Below are positions 35,793 through 44,484 of a stretch of DNA of 64,000 nt, in pieces; positions within the stretch are counted from its first letter, which is position 1; each line of letters starts with the position of its first letter. Both the position numbers and the translations under genes were made by a program. Under the pieces are notes generated by a model. It had not been told where the DNA came from, searched no databases, and saw only the letters and a program-made list of their open reading frames with translations. Source of the DNA: Bacteroidota bacterium (GTDB taxonomy: Bacteria > Bacteroidota > Bacteroidia > Flavobacteriales > Weeksellaceae); the NCBI GenBank assembly GCA_023422635.1, contig JAFAGO010000029.1, forward strand, positions 1-64,000. The letters are read 5' to 3'.

Positions 35793-36099
35793 TACCTTTT
35801 TAATTGAACATATTATTGAAGCGAATCTTCTAACTTTTTAAAAGACTCAAACAAAGGTAGGAAATATAAAAATCCTTAAAACCTATTGCGTAATGCTATT
35901 TCAAGATTATTGATAAATATTAGATGCGCCTTGAAAGTATATTGTACGGAAAAAAACAGAATGTTCGACTAATTCAAATTTATAATCTTGAGTAACATTT
36001 AAAGAAAATTGTAGAAAATCATAAAGCTAAATTATTTGTATTTTAGCTTCCAACTCATCATCAAAAAGATGATCTTTAATCAAGTGAAAACCAACAACG
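35793..36099. other. 307-base intergenic region
   Basis: This gap separates the divergent SBF-like gene and the gene at 36100. It holds TACCTTTG (minus, 35859-35852), a -7 box for the SBF-like gene. A short ATCATC/GATGAT stem lies near 36057-36073 in the leader of the plus-strand gene. Nothing else is recognised. Confidence 0.6.
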
Positions 36100-36618
36100 A
36101 TGAAAAACACAATTTTACTTTTGTCACTTTTCTTCTTCGGCAATTTGAGCGCGCAAAATCAGCTTGAAAATCTAAAGCAAGAAAACAAAGTTTTACAAAC
36201 GGAAAACGATTATCTGAAGAAAACGGTCGAACTCACCACTCCACTTGTACAGCTTACACTTGAAAATAATGATTTCAAATTTCTACGATTTTCTGGTAAC
36301 CAAAAAGAAAAAACAATCACTGGTACATTTTTAGTTGAAGCTAAAGACGAACAAAAATTAGTACAATTTATAAAGATGACGCTTGTGGATTTAGAAGGTA
36401 ATCAATATGCATTTGATCATTTTAAATCGTCACCAACAAGTGCTGATTTATCTGTGGATGTTCCTATACAATTCAATTTTACGTTTAAAGATGTAAAAGG
36501 CGAGCCAGCATTCATTAAACTTTTCAGATTTGAAACACGAAATGAACCAAAGAAAAACAAACTTAAATTTACCCGTTCAACAGTGGAATTCAAAGATTTG
36601 AAGGTAAATTGGAATTAA
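36100..36618 (+). CDS. Uncharacterised secreted protein with N-terminal coiled coil
   Basis: The protein has 172 residues. A signal peptide of about 18 residues (ending LSAQ) precedes a short coiled coil (about 20-45, LENLKQENKVLQTENDYLKK). A beta-rich domain then extends to the end. I do not recognise the family. The domain has no catalytic motif and no cysteines. It probably sits in the periplasm. The small lipoprotein gene that starts 29 bases after its stop may be co-transcribed. Confidence 0.75.
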   Translation: MKNTILLLSLFFFGNLSAQNQLENLKQENKVLQTENDYLKKTVELTTPLVQLTLENNDFKFLRFSGNQKEKTITGTFLVEAKDEQKLVQFIKMTLVDLEGNQYAFDHFKSSPTSADLSVDVPIQFNFTFKDVKGEPAFIKLFRFETRNEPKKNKLKFTRSTVEFKDLKVNWN

Positions 36619-36647
36619 AAACAATCAACACAAATCTATTTTTTATA

Positions 36648-37064
36648 ATGAAAAAATCAATACTTTTAAGCATAGCACTATTTAGTTTTGCAGCTTGTAA
36701 CAACACCAAAACCACTACAGAAAATTCAAATCCAACTCTGGTGGGAAATGATAAAGATGATCACGGATGTATAGGTTCCGCAGGACAGCAATGGAGCGAT
36801 TTGAAACAAAACTGCATACAAGTTTTTAAAGTTGGGCATGCTTTGAAGCCAACAGGTTTACAACCTGGTGAAGCCGTTTTCAATTCGTATGTTGTATACA
36901 ATGATGATCAATCAAAAGTCGAATTATACATACCGCAAGTGAATGGTAGTGTGATCTTAAACCGATCCGAAAATGGCGTTTATCAAAAAGAAAGCTACAC
37001 CTTTAAATCTGATGAAAATGCACTATACAAAGGCGATGTAAAAATTTACGAAGGCGAAAAATAA
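36648..37064 (+). CDS. Uncharacterised small lipoprotein
   Basis: The protein has 138 residues. The signal ends in lipobox FAAC (Cys at residue 16), followed by an Asn/Thr-rich tether. The mature domain includes GCIGSAGQQWSDLKQNCIQVF, two cysteines that may form a disulfide, and an alternating beta pattern to the end. I do not recognise the family. The frame is open from 36609, but that start lacks a signal sequence and overlaps the previous gene, so ATG 36648 is used. Confidence 0.78.
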   Translation: MKKSILLSIALFSFAACNNTKTTTENSNPTLVGNDKDDHGCIGSAGQQWSDLKQNCIQVFKVGHALKPTGLQPGEAVFNSYVVYNDDQSKVELYIPQVNGSVILNRSENGVYQKESYTFKSDENALYKGDVKIYEGEK

Positions 37065-37086
37065 GAAAATCATCACAGAAAATTTA

Positions 37087-37119
37087 ACTTCTATCAGCAA
37101 CGTTGATGGTAGTTTTTTT
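37087..37119 (+). terminator. Terminator after the small lipoprotein
   Basis: ACTTCTATCA (37087-37096) pairs with TGATGGTAGT (37104-37113), with one mismatch and one G-U pair. Seven T follow. Confidence 0.75.
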
Positions 37120-37133
37120 CTTTATCTACTCAG

Positions 37134-38762
37134 CTATCTTCTTAATGTTCGAAGCAAAAGAATCACAGCCAAAATCACCGAAAGTAAAAAACCAAAGATG
37201 CTAAACAGAGGAATTTCAGCAAGCATTGGCCCTTTTTCTGCAAGAAAAACAATCGATGTAGCAACCATATTTGCGGCAAGTATCATTCCTAAAATAAGAT
37301 CTTTCGTCGAACTTTTGATGACTTGATTGGTTTTTTCAAATTCAGGAATAGTGCTTTTCACTGTTAATTTTCCTGAATGAATTTGCTGCAAAACATTCCG
37401 TAATTCAATTGGCACATTATGAAGATCGTTGCCCAATGCTCCCATTTTTTTAAAACTTTTACCGAGAATATATTTTGGATTTAAGCGTTGTGCCATAATT
37501 TTATAAATATAGGGTTCCACACTTTTCACCAAATTCATATTAGGATCTAAGGTTCTTCCCACACTTTCAATTAAGCCAATTCCACGTGCCAAAAGCGTAA
37601 AGTAATTGGGCATAATTACTTTATTTTCAAAAAGAATTTCTTTAAATTTTCGGATGACGTTTTCTATTTTTAAATTCTCTAAAGATGAAGAATCTACCAT
37701 TGTTAAAATTTCTTGAATATCATCCTGCAATTTTTTTTCATCTTTCACATCAATCCTAATCGCCATTTTTTTCAAAATTGACACGAGCTGTTGTGGATTT
37801 CTAAGAATAAGGTTTACAACTAAATCTTCAATTAATTCCTGATCTTTTGCATATAAAGTACCCATTGATCCCAAATCGATAAACACAATTTTACCCTCTT
37901 GGGTAATCATAATATTTCCCGCATGTGGATCGGCATGAAAAAAACCGTGCTCCATAATTTGCGTTAAATATAATTGTAATCCCGTTTCTGCAATTTTAGA
38001 GGGATTTAAATGATGTTTCTCTATAAACGTAAAGTCGGTGGATTTTGCACCTTCAATAAATTCCATGCAAAGCACATCATTATTACAGAAATAAGGATAC
38101 AAATCGGGAACGTGCGTTCTTTGATCGTTCTTAAATTGCGCTGCAAAACGTTCGATATTTTCGCGTTCATTATTTAAGGAAAGTTCTTGTAATAACGATT
38201 TTTCAAATGTATTAACTGCTTCTTCAAGATTCAAAATATCGGCAAACTCAAAATAGGTGGACAGAATTTTTTGCAAATCTCGCAGTAGCAATAAATCTCC
38301 TTTAATGGTTTCTTCAATTCCTGGACGTTTTACTTTCAAAATCACTTTTTCCCCATCCTTCAAGGTTGCGCGATACACCTGTGCAATTGAGGCAGATGCT
38401 AACGGCTGTGTAGAAATCTCTGCGAAATACTCTGAAACGTCGCCAAAATTATCTTCCAAAACTTGATAAATACTAATATCGGCAAATTTTGTATGGTCTT
38501 GTAAATGTTGTAATTCTTCCGTTAGCGCTTTTGGCAAAATATCTTCGCGGTTGCTAAACGCTTGTCCAAGTTTAATAAAAGTAGGTCCTAAATCTTCCAA
38601 AACCTTTCTGATGCGAACATAAACAGGAGCTGTAGCAGAATCTGTTGGTGGGACATCGGATTTTAAGTTCATTTTAAATAGAACTTCATTAAAACCGTAT
38701 TTTGAAAGAATGGAAACCAACACCGAAAGGCGTTTGATTTTTTGCTGAGATTGTTGAAACAT
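37134..38762 (-). CDS. ABC1/UbiB-family atypical kinase
   Basis: The protein has 542 residues. It carries the family's KxGQ-type motif GPTFIKLGQAFSNREDILP near residue 66. The Ala/Ser-rich loop SASIAQVYRATLKDGEKVIL that replaces the usual glycine loop comes next. HADPHAGNIM and FIDLGSMG act as the catalytic and metal-binding motifs. Two transmembrane helices close the C-terminus, as in UbiB/AarF. UbiB proteins support ubiquinone synthesis in Proteobacteria; flavobacteria use menaquinone, so a role in quinone or lipid handling is inferred only. The open frame extends to 38888 into guaA, but MFQQSQQKIKRL at 38762 is a natural start with a 52-base gap. Confidence 0.9.
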   Translation of the reverse strand: MFQQSQQKIKRLSVLVSILSKYGFNEVLFKMNLKSDVPPTDSATAPVYVRIRKVLEDLGPTFIKLGQAFSNREDILPKALTEELQHLQDHTKFADISIYQVLEDNFGDVSEYFAEISTQPLASASIAQVYRATLKDGEKVILKVKRPGIEETIKGDLLLLRDLQKILSTYFEFADILNLEEAVNTFEKSLLQELSLNNERENIERFAAQFKNDQRTHVPDLYPYFCNNDVLCMEFIEGAKSTDFTFIEKHHLNPSKIAETGLQLYLTQIMEHGFFHADPHAGNIMITQEGKIVFIDLGSMGTLYAKDQELIEDLVVNLILRNPQQLVSILKKMAIRIDVKDEKKLQDDIQEILTMVDSSSLENLKIENVIRKFKEILFENKVIMPNYFTLLARGIGLIESVGRTLDPNMNLVKSVEPYIYKIMAQRLNPKYILGKSFKKMGALGNDLHNVPIELRNVLQQIHSGKLTVKSTIPEFEKTNQVIKSSTKDLILGMILAANMVATSIVFLAEKGPMLAEIPLFSIFGFLLSVILAVILLLRTLRR

Positions 38763-38814
38763 ACTATAAAAAAATTGGAGCCCAATACAGACTCCAAATA
38801 TTATTCCTTTTCTA

Positions 38815-40344
38815 CTATTCCCACTCGATTGTTGCTGGTGGTTTGCTGGAGATATCGTAGGTAACGCGGTTAATTCCTCGCACTTCATTGATAATTCGAT
38901 TGGAAACCAACTCCAGAAATTCGTACGGGAGTTTACTCCAAGTCGCCGTCATAAAATCGATAGTGTTGGCAGATCGAACAACAGCGGTGTACTCATACGT
39001 ACGTTCATCGCCCATTACGCCAACCGATTTCACAGGTAGTAATACTACAAAAGCTTGGGAAACTTTTTCGTACAAATTATTTTTATAAAGTTCTTCAATA
39101 AAAATATCATCTGCTTCCTGAAGAATTGTAACTTTTTCGGCATCAACTTCACCCAAAATTCTAATTCCTAAACCTGGCCCAGGAAATGGATGACGATACA
39201 CCAAATGATGAGGAATTCCCAATTCCTCTCCAACTTTACGAACTTCATCTTTGAACAGTTCACGTAAAGGTTCAAGAAGTTCTAATTTCATTTCTTCTGG
39301 TAAACCGCCCACATTATGATGCGATTTAATAACTGCGGAAGGGCCTTTTACCGACTGACTTTCGATGACGTCCGGATAAATAGTACCTTGAGCCAAAAAA
39401 GAGGCGCCTTCAATCGCTTGCGATTCTTCATCAAAAACGGCAACAAATTCATTTCCGATGGCTTTTCGTTTGGCTTCAGGATCGGCGACACCAGCGAGTT
39501 TTTGCATAAAACGTTTTTTGGCATCAACCATTTTAATATTCATGTGAAAATGTTCGCCATAATTTTCCATTACTTTTCTGCCTTCATCTTTACGTAAAAG
39601 TCCGGTATCCACAAAAATACACGTTAACTGATCGCCAATCGCTTTGTGAATTAAAACTGCTGCAACAGAGGAATCCACGCCACCAGACAACCCAAGAATT
39701 ACTTTTTGATCCCCTACTTTTTCTCGAATTTCAGCAACGGTTCTTTCAATGTAATTGGTGAGTTTCCAGTTTTGTTTCGCTTTACAAACATTGAAAACAA
39801 AATTTTCGATAATTCTTGCGCCTTCTTCGGTATGCGAAACTTCAGGATGAAATTGAAGTGTGAAAATATTTTTCTTTTCGTTGGCCATTGCAGCAATAAC
39901 GTCGGATTGACCTGAGATTTCAAAACCTTCTGGAACCGATTCTACCTCGTCGAAATGACTCATCCAAACAGTTGACTTTCTTGAAATTCCTGCTAAAACG
40001 GGATTAGAACGTAAAACTTCGAATTCTGCTTTTCCGTATTCGCCCTTTACACCTTTTTTTACAGATCCGCCAAGAAGATGTGCTGTAAGCTGCATTCCAT
40101 AGCAAATTCCCAAAATTGGGATTCCAGCGTCGAAGAGTTCTTTTTCTACCAAGTTGGCCTCTTCGGAATTTACAGAACTTGGTCCGCCAGAAAGAATAAT
40201 TCCGACCGGTTTTTTACTTACAATTTCTGAAAGTGGCGTATTAAAAGGTAAAACCTCAGAATATACTCCTAATTCGCGAACTCTACGTGCGATAAGTTGG
40301 TTGTATTGTGATCCGAAATCTAAAATGAGAATTCCGTTGTGCAT
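38815..40344 (-). CDS. guaA: GMP synthase (glutamine-hydrolysing)
   Basis: The 509-residue enzyme converts XMP to GMP with glutamine and ATP. The N-terminal glutaminase has ILDFGSQYNQLIARRVRELG, the nucleophile Cys in GILGICYGMQ-like PILGICYGMQ and the catalytic His and Glu in LQFHPEVSHTEEG. The ATP-pyrophosphatase domain has LGLSGGVDSSVAAVLIHKA, the P-loop motif. The C-terminal dimer domain holds KSVGVMGDERTYEY and ends in KPPATIEWE, the usual terminus. It lies downstream of the purine cluster in the same orientation, separated from purD by a terminator and a palindromic repeat. Confidence 0.98.
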   Translation of the reverse strand: MHNGILILDFGSQYNQLIARRVRELGVYSEVLPFNTPLSEIVSKKPVGIILSGGPSSVNSEEANLVEKELFDAGIPILGICYGMQLTAHLLGGSVKKGVKGEYGKAEFEVLRSNPVLAGISRKSTVWMSHFDEVESVPEGFEISGQSDVIAAMANEKKNIFTLQFHPEVSHTEEGARIIENFVFNVCKAKQNWKLTNYIERTVAEIREKVGDQKVILGLSGGVDSSVAAVLIHKAIGDQLTCIFVDTGLLRKDEGRKVMENYGEHFHMNIKMVDAKKRFMQKLAGVADPEAKRKAIGNEFVAVFDEESQAIEGASFLAQGTIYPDVIESQSVKGPSAVIKSHHNVGGLPEEMKLELLEPLRELFKDEVRKVGEELGIPHHLVYRHPFPGPGLGIRILGEVDAEKVTILQEADDIFIEELYKNNLYEKVSQAFVVLLPVKSVGVMGDERTYEYTAVVRSANTIDFMTATWSKLPYEFLELVSNRIINEVRGINRVTYDISSKPPATIEWE

Positions 40345-40409
40345 ATTTAATTTTGATTTTGAAATTTACTTTTTACTTTCTACTGATGATATTGACGTAT
40401 CTTCGTTAC

Positions 40410-40473
40410 TAGCCCCGATTGCAGCGGCATCCTTTTGCGTAGCAAAAGATACAGCGGAAAGCGGGAAATGGCT
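40410..40473. repeat. Palindromic intergenic repeat, copy 2 of the GCCCCGAT...AGCGGGAAA family
   Basis: On the plus strand it reads TAGCCCCGATTGCAGCGGCA, then TCCTTTT, a short loop, AAAAGATACAGCGGAAAGCG and GGAAATGGC. It matches copy 1 at 5134-5208 (opposite orientation) in both halves. The stem here is only CTTTT/AAAAG. The outer AGCC/GGCT and CCCG/CGGG pairs could close a larger fold. It sits between the purD terminator and guaA. Confidence 0.7.
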
Positions 40474-40476
40474 TCT

Positions 40477-40510
40477 AAAAAAATAAAAAAGCCCCGAAAA
40501 ACCAGGGCTT
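40477..40510 (-). terminator. Intrinsic terminator after purD
   Basis: On the minus strand AAGCCC (40510-40505) pairs with GGGCTT (40494-40489). A long T-rich run (TTTTTTATTTTTTT) follows. purD ends 13 bases upstream. Confidence 0.85.
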
Positions 40511-40522
40511 ATGTTGAGAATT

Positions 40523-41761
40523 TTACAATTTCCCAATATCTTCTCTGTAATATTCGTAGTCGAATTGAACAGGAATTGCATCGTCGTACACCTTTTTGCG
40601 TGCTTCTTCATACGTTGCCGCCGTAGCCACAAGATTGAGGACGCGGCCACCATTTGTGAAAATTGTGCCATCTTTTTGAGAAGCTCCTGCAAAAAATAGA
40701 ATACTGTTTTTAATTTTATCCAGATTGCGAATTTCTAAGCCCGTCTCGTAACGACCAGGATAACCGCCGGAAACCATTACCAAACAAACCGCTTTTTCGT
40801 CTTTAAAACGAAGTTCAACCTCCTTACCATCGATGCAGTCGTTAATTACGTCCAGCAAATTATTTTCGAGGAGCGGCATTAAAACTTGGGTTTCTGGATC
40901 GCCCATTCTCATGTTGTATTCCAACAAATAGGTTCCGTTTTCGGTAATCATAAGGCCAAAAAAGATGAAACCTTTGAATTGAAGATTTTGTGCTTCAAGA
41001 CCCAAAACGGTTGGGTTGAGAATATTGTTTTTAAAATCTTCGAAATGTTCGGGCTTAAATTGTGGACTTGGCGCCACGGTTCCCATACCGCCCGTATTTG
41101 GACCTTTATCGCCATTCCCAGCTCTTTTATAATCTTTAACCGCGATACATGGAAATAAATTTTTGCCGTTTGAAAAGGCAATAATCGATGCTTCGAAACC
41201 ATTTAAATATTCTTCAATCACCAATTGAATTCCTGCGTCGCCATAAATTCTATCGATCATAAAAGAATGAATGGTTGATTTAGCATCATCCAAATTTTGA
41301 CAAATAACTACGCCTTTGCCACCAGCCAAACCGCTGGCTTTTACCACCAATGGAAAATCATGTTGGGAGACATATTCAATGGCATCATTATACGAATCAA
41401 AAACTTTTGCTTTTGCTGTTTTGATATTATTATCCTGCATAAATTTTTTAGAGAAGGCTTTGCTTCCTTCTAATTCTGCAGCTCTTTTTCGAGGTCCAAA
41501 AACTTTTAAATCAAATTTTTGAAACTCATCCACCAATCCAGCCACTAATGGCGCTTCTGGACCAACGATCGTTAAATCTATTTTTTGTTTGATGGCAAAA
41601 TTGCGAAGTTCTTCAACCCCAATTTCGTCAATATTTTTTCCCCATTGTGCTGTGGAAGCATTTCCACCGGCGAAATACATTTCAGAAACTCTAGAATCAT
41701 CTTTGAGTTTCCATGCAAGAGCAGACTCTCTTCCGCCATTACCAACGATTAATATTCTCAT
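40523..41761 (-). CDS. purD: Phosphoribosylamine-glycine ligase
   Basis: The 412-residue ATP-grasp enzyme makes GAR from phosphoribosylamine and glycine. It begins MRILIVGNGGRESALAWKL and has LTIVGPEAPLVAGLVDEF, FPLVVKASGLAGGKGVVIC in the ATP-binding domain, NTGGMGTVAPSP and LEYNMRMGDPETQVLMPLLE. The last of these contains the metal-binding residues. This set and the length are standard. It is the last gene of the purM-purN-rraA-purH-purD run, 85 bases after purH, and is followed by a terminator. Confidence 0.98.
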   Translation of the reverse strand: MRILIVGNGGRESALAWKLKDDSRVSEMYFAGGNASTAQWGKNIDEIGVEELRNFAIKQKIDLTIVGPEAPLVAGLVDEFQKFDLKVFGPRKRAAELEGSKAFSKKFMQDNNIKTAKAKVFDSYNDAIEYVSQHDFPLVVKASGLAGGKGVVICQNLDDAKSTIHSFMIDRIYGDAGIQLVIEEYLNGFEASIIAFSNGKNLFPCIAVKDYKRAGNGDKGPNTGGMGTVAPSPQFKPEHFEDFKNNILNPTVLGLEAQNLQFKGFIFFGLMITENGTYLLEYNMRMGDPETQVLMPLLENNLLDVINDCIDGKEVELRFKDEKAVCLVMVSGGYPGRYETGLEIRNLDKIKNSILFFAGASQKDGTIFTNGGRVLNLVATAATYEEARKKVYDDAIPVQFDYEYYREDIGKL

Positions 41762-41846
41762 ACAGATTTGTTATAATTTAGTTCTCAAAAGTACAATTTT
41801 CACGTTCTTCTTGCCAAACGTTTTTTTACAGAATTTCGACAAATAT

Positions 41847-43358
41847 TTAATGAAGAAAGTGTCGCATTCCTGTAAATAACATTGGAATTTTATGTTCATT
41901 TGCTGCTTCAATAGATTCCTGATCGCGCATGCTTCCGCCAGGTTGAATGATGGCTTTGATGCCTTCTTGCGCACAAAAATCGACAACGTCGCGAAAGGGA
42001 AAAAATGCATCGGAAGCGAGAATTAAATCGCTTTCAAATTTTTGTTTTGCCCGTTCAATGGCTTGTTCGGTTGCCCAAATTCTGTTGACTTGTCCACCAC
42101 CAATTCCCAAGGCTTGTGAACCGTTAGAAACGACAATCGCATTCGATTTTACATACTTTACCACACGTTGCGCAAAAAGCAAAGATTTGTATTGTTCTTC
42201 GGTAGGATGATTTTCGGTAACAATTGTAATTTCTTCAGAAAAATCATCGTCAACATCCTGAATCAACAATCCGCCATCCACTTTTACCCAAGTTTGTTTA
42301 TCGGAAACTTGATTTTTGATTTTAATAATTCTTAGATTTTTTTTCTTTTTCAAAATTTCTAAAGCATCCTCATCAAAATCAGGTGCCATTACAATTTCTA
42401 AAAAAGTTTTATTAAGCTCTTCCGCTGTCGCGGCATCTATTTTAAAATTGGCTGCGATAATGCCACCAAAAATAGAAATTGGATCGCATTCAAAGGTTTT
42501 CTTGTAGGTTTCAAAAGGTGTTGAACCAACGGCAACTCCACAAGGTGTAGAATGTTTTACAGCACAACAAGCGAGTTCATTCTTAAATTCATTGACTACT
42601 TTCCAACATAAATCCATATCGCGTAGATTGTTAAAGGAAAGTTCTTTTCCGCCCAATTGTTCGAAATCTTTCATCGCTCCATTTTCTACCGTAGAAACGT
42701 AATACGCACCGGATTGATGTGGATTTTCACCATATCGCAAGTCGGAAACTTTTTTATAGGAAGCATTTAAATATTGAGGATATTCTTCCTCCAATAACAT
42801 TTTAGAAATTGCCGCATCGTACGCTGAAGTTAAATTGAATACTTTTCCTGCAAGGGTTTTTCGCGTTTCTACATCGGTATCTCCATTAGCTAAAATTTCT
42901 TTTTTTACAATTTCGTAATCTTCAACATTTGTAATTACGGTAACGGATTTAAAATTCTTCGCTGCCGAACGCAACATCGAAGGTCCGCCGATATCGATAA
43001 ATTCTACTTTTTCATCCAATGAGATTTCTTTATTGGCATTTTCGAAAAACGGATACAAGTTCACCACCACCATATCAATCAGTTCAATCTCATATTCTTG
43101 AACGGTTTTCATGTGTTCCTCATTGTCGCGAACCGCAAGAAGTCCGCCGTGAACTTTCGGATGAAGCGTTTTTACTCTGCCATCCAACATTTCGGGAAAG
43201 TTCGTGACTTCATCTATTTGAATCGGTTTTAAACCTGCATTCTGAAGATGTTTAAACGTTCCCCCTGTGGAAATTAATTCGTAGCCCTGATTTTCCAGGA
43301 ACTGTGCGAATTCTGTGAGTCCGTTTTTATCGGAAACACTGATTAATGCTCTTTTCAT
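41847..43358 (-). CDS. purH: Bifunctional AICAR transformylase/IMP cyclohydrolase
   Basis: The 503-residue enzyme performs the last two steps to IMP. The N-terminal IMP cyclohydrolase has [30 protein letters not shown] and [20 protein letters not shown]. The C-terminal transformylase has [28 protein letters not shown] with the catalytic Lys-His pair, [15 protein letters not shown] and [16 protein letters not shown]. The frame is open six codons further upstream; [11 protein letters not shown] (43358) is taken as the start because it matches the usual N-terminus. Confidence 0.97.
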   Translation of the reverse strand: MKRALISVSDKNGLTEFAQFLENQGYELISTGGTFKHLQNAGLKPIQIDEVTNFPEMLDGRVKTLHPKVHGGLLAVRDNEEHMKTVQEYEIELIDMVVVNLYPFFENANKEISLDEKVEFIDIGGPSMLRSAAKNFKSVTVITNVEDYEIVKKEILANGDTDVETRKTLAGKVFNLTSAYDAAISKMLLEEEYPQYLNASYKKVSDLRYGENPHQSGAYYVSTVENGAMKDFEQLGGKELSFNNLRDMDLCWKVVNEFKNELACCAVKHSTPCGVAVGSTPFETYKKTFECDPISIFGGIIAANFKIDAATAEELNKTFLEIVMAPDFDEDALEILKKKKNLRIIKIKNQVSDKQTWVKVDGGLLIQDVDDDFSEEITIVTENHPTEEQYKSLLFAQRVVKYVKSNAIVVSNGSQALGIGGGQVNRIWATEQAIERAKQKFESDLILASDAFFPFRDVVDFCAQEGIKAIIQPGGSMRDQESIEAANEHKIPMLFTGMRHFLH

Positions 43359-43423
43359 TTTTTTAATTAGATTCAAAAATCAAGAACCGAAGTTCAAGAT
43401 TTATTTATTTACTAGATTTTATT

Positions 43424-43909
43424 TTACTCATATTTTTTTGGAGAAACCACAATTCCATCTTCATCGGCATACACAAATTCTCCTGGAACGAAAATAACGC
43501 CAGCAAAATCCACTGCGATATTCAAAACGCCTGTCTCTTTTTTACCGCTCTTCACTGGAATTACGTTTAATGCTTTAACCCCTACATTTAAAGTTGAAAT
43601 TTCTGCAGAATCTCGAATACAACCATTAATGATAACCCCTTCCCAACCGTTTTCGAGCGCTAATTTTGCAATATTGTCGCCCATCAACGCACACTTTGTC
43701 GAACCTTCACCATCGACAACCAACACTTTCCCTTTTCCATTTTCACCCAACGTTTTGCGAACTAAGGGATTATTTTCCGGACAATGAATAGTTACGATTT
43801 CGCCATGAAAAGATTTTCTTTTTCCAAAATCTTTGAAGCCAATAGGTTCGGCAACAGAAAGTTCTTCTAAATAATGATCACAAAGGTCGGTGGTTGCTAA
43901 AGTTTTCAT
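43424..43909 (-). CDS. rraA: RraA-family protein
   Basis: The protein has 161 residues and belongs to the RraA/HMG-aldolase fold. Signatures are TTDLCDHYLEEL at the N-terminus, LVVDGEGSTKCALMGDNIAKLA and IINGCIRDSAEIS, where Arg and Asp form the aldolase-type metal and substrate site. Escherichia coli RraA (161 residues) inhibits RNase E, while metal-binding relatives are 4-hydroxy-4-methyl-2-oxoglutarate or oxaloacetate-type lyases. RNase E-like targets vary in Bacteroidetes, so the function is left open. Its position between purN and purH is unusual. The left inverted repeat of the DUF559 element ends 25 bases upstream of the start. Confidence 0.85.
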   Translation of the reverse strand: MKTLATTDLCDHYLEELSVAEPIGFKDFGKRKSFHGEIVTIHCPENNPLVRKTLGENGKGKVLVVDGEGSTKCALMGDNIAKLALENGWEGVIINGCIRDSAEISTLNVGVKALNVIPVKSGKKETGVLNIAVDFAGVIFVPGEFVYADEDGIVVSPKKYE

Positions 43910-43933
43910 ATTTTTCTATTTTTTGTTGGGAGA

Positions 43934-43974
43934 TTCCCCTCTTTTGAAAGAGGGGTGCCCAAGGCGGGGTGTTA
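43934..43974. repeat. Left inverted repeat of the DUF559 element
   Basis: The 41 bases start TTCCCCTCTTTTGAAAGAGG, continue GGTGCCCAAGGCGGGGTG and end TTA. They contain a CCCCTCTTT/AAAGAGGGG hairpin. The reverse complement of 44443-44484 has the same layout, so the copies are inverted. The last three bases are the complement of the stop codon of the DUF559 gene. Confidence 0.85.
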
Positions 43975-44397
43975 GACAGGATTTGAAAAATGTTCAATGA
44001 TATAATTTTCCAACTCCTTCATTACATTTTCGCAGTCGTGCTTTATTCTTGTATCTGATATTCGTACTATTTTCAGATCTAATGATTTTAAAAATTCTTC
44101 TCTTTTTTCGTCATATTCCTCATTATCATTGTGGCTGCTGCCGTCAATTTCAATAACTAAGCCCAAGGATTTCACATAAAAATCAACAATATAATTTCCG
44201 ATAATTCTTTGCCGGTCAAAATCAATCCCATGAAAAGTTCCGTTCCGGATCTGTTTCCAGAAAATAACCTCCGACAATACACATCCCTTTCTTAATGCTC
44301 TTGCACGCAAAACAAGTTCTTTATTCTTGGGAAGAACCTCAATTTTCCTTCTAAAGATTTCAATTCCGTCAATATGGGTTAAATAGCTTTTATTCAT
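43972..44397 (-). CDS. DUF559 (Vsr/MTES-like endonuclease fold) protein
   Basis: The protein has 141 residues from ATG 44397 (the frame is also open to 44424). It has LVLRARALRKGCVLSEVIFW, then a core RQRIIGNYIVDFYVKSLGLV followed by IEIDGSSH. The core carries the Asp...Glu-x-Asp pattern of the restriction-endonuclease-like fold, as in Vsr and DUF559. It ends with LDLKIVRISD. No biochemical role is established for most members. The gene lies between two inverted hairpin repeats. Its stop codon is the last bases of the left repeat, and its start is 46 bases inside the right repeat. Confidence 0.87.
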   Translation of the reverse strand: MNKSYLTHIDGIEIFRRKIEVLPKNKELVLRARALRKGCVLSEVIFWKQIRNGTFHGIDFDRQRIIGNYIVDFYVKSLGLVIEIDGSSHNDNEEYDEKREEFLKSLDLKIVRISDTRIKHDCENVMKELENYIIEHFSNPV

Positions 44398-44442
44398 TTG
44401 ATGACTTGGAATAATTAAAAACATAATTATTTCTACATTGCT

Positions 44443-44484
44443 TACACACCCCGTCCTGCAGACACCCCTCTTTTTAGAGGGGAA
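44443..44484. repeat. Right inverted repeat of the DUF559 element
   Basis: Read on the minus strand it starts TTCCCCTCTAAAAAGAGGGG, continues TGTCTGCAGGACGGGGTGTG and ends TA. This corresponds to the left copy position by position apart from the loop and a central GCAGGA segment. The TAA in its hairpin loop is the purN stop codon. Confidence 0.85.

Larger units (their letters stand above)
43934..44484. mobile_element. Candidate non-autonomous or self-mobilising DUF559 element (551 bp)
   Basis: A single DUF559 gene occupies nearly all the space between two inverted 41-42-base hairpin repeats. It splits the purine run between purN and rraA. The right repeat overlaps the 3' end of purN and provides its last codons and stop. 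No transposase is present and no target-site duplication could be assigned. Calling it mobile is an inference from the boundary structure. Confidence 0.55.

Noticed and set aside
40366..40692. 108-residue minus-strand frame over the guaA-purD gap
   Set aside because: It overlaps the C-terminal part of purD, its terminator and a palindromic repeat. It has no coding character.
43972..44397. DUF559 as part of a restriction-modification or defence island
   Set aside because: There is no methyltransferase or other defence gene nearby. The flanking repeats give a better explanation.
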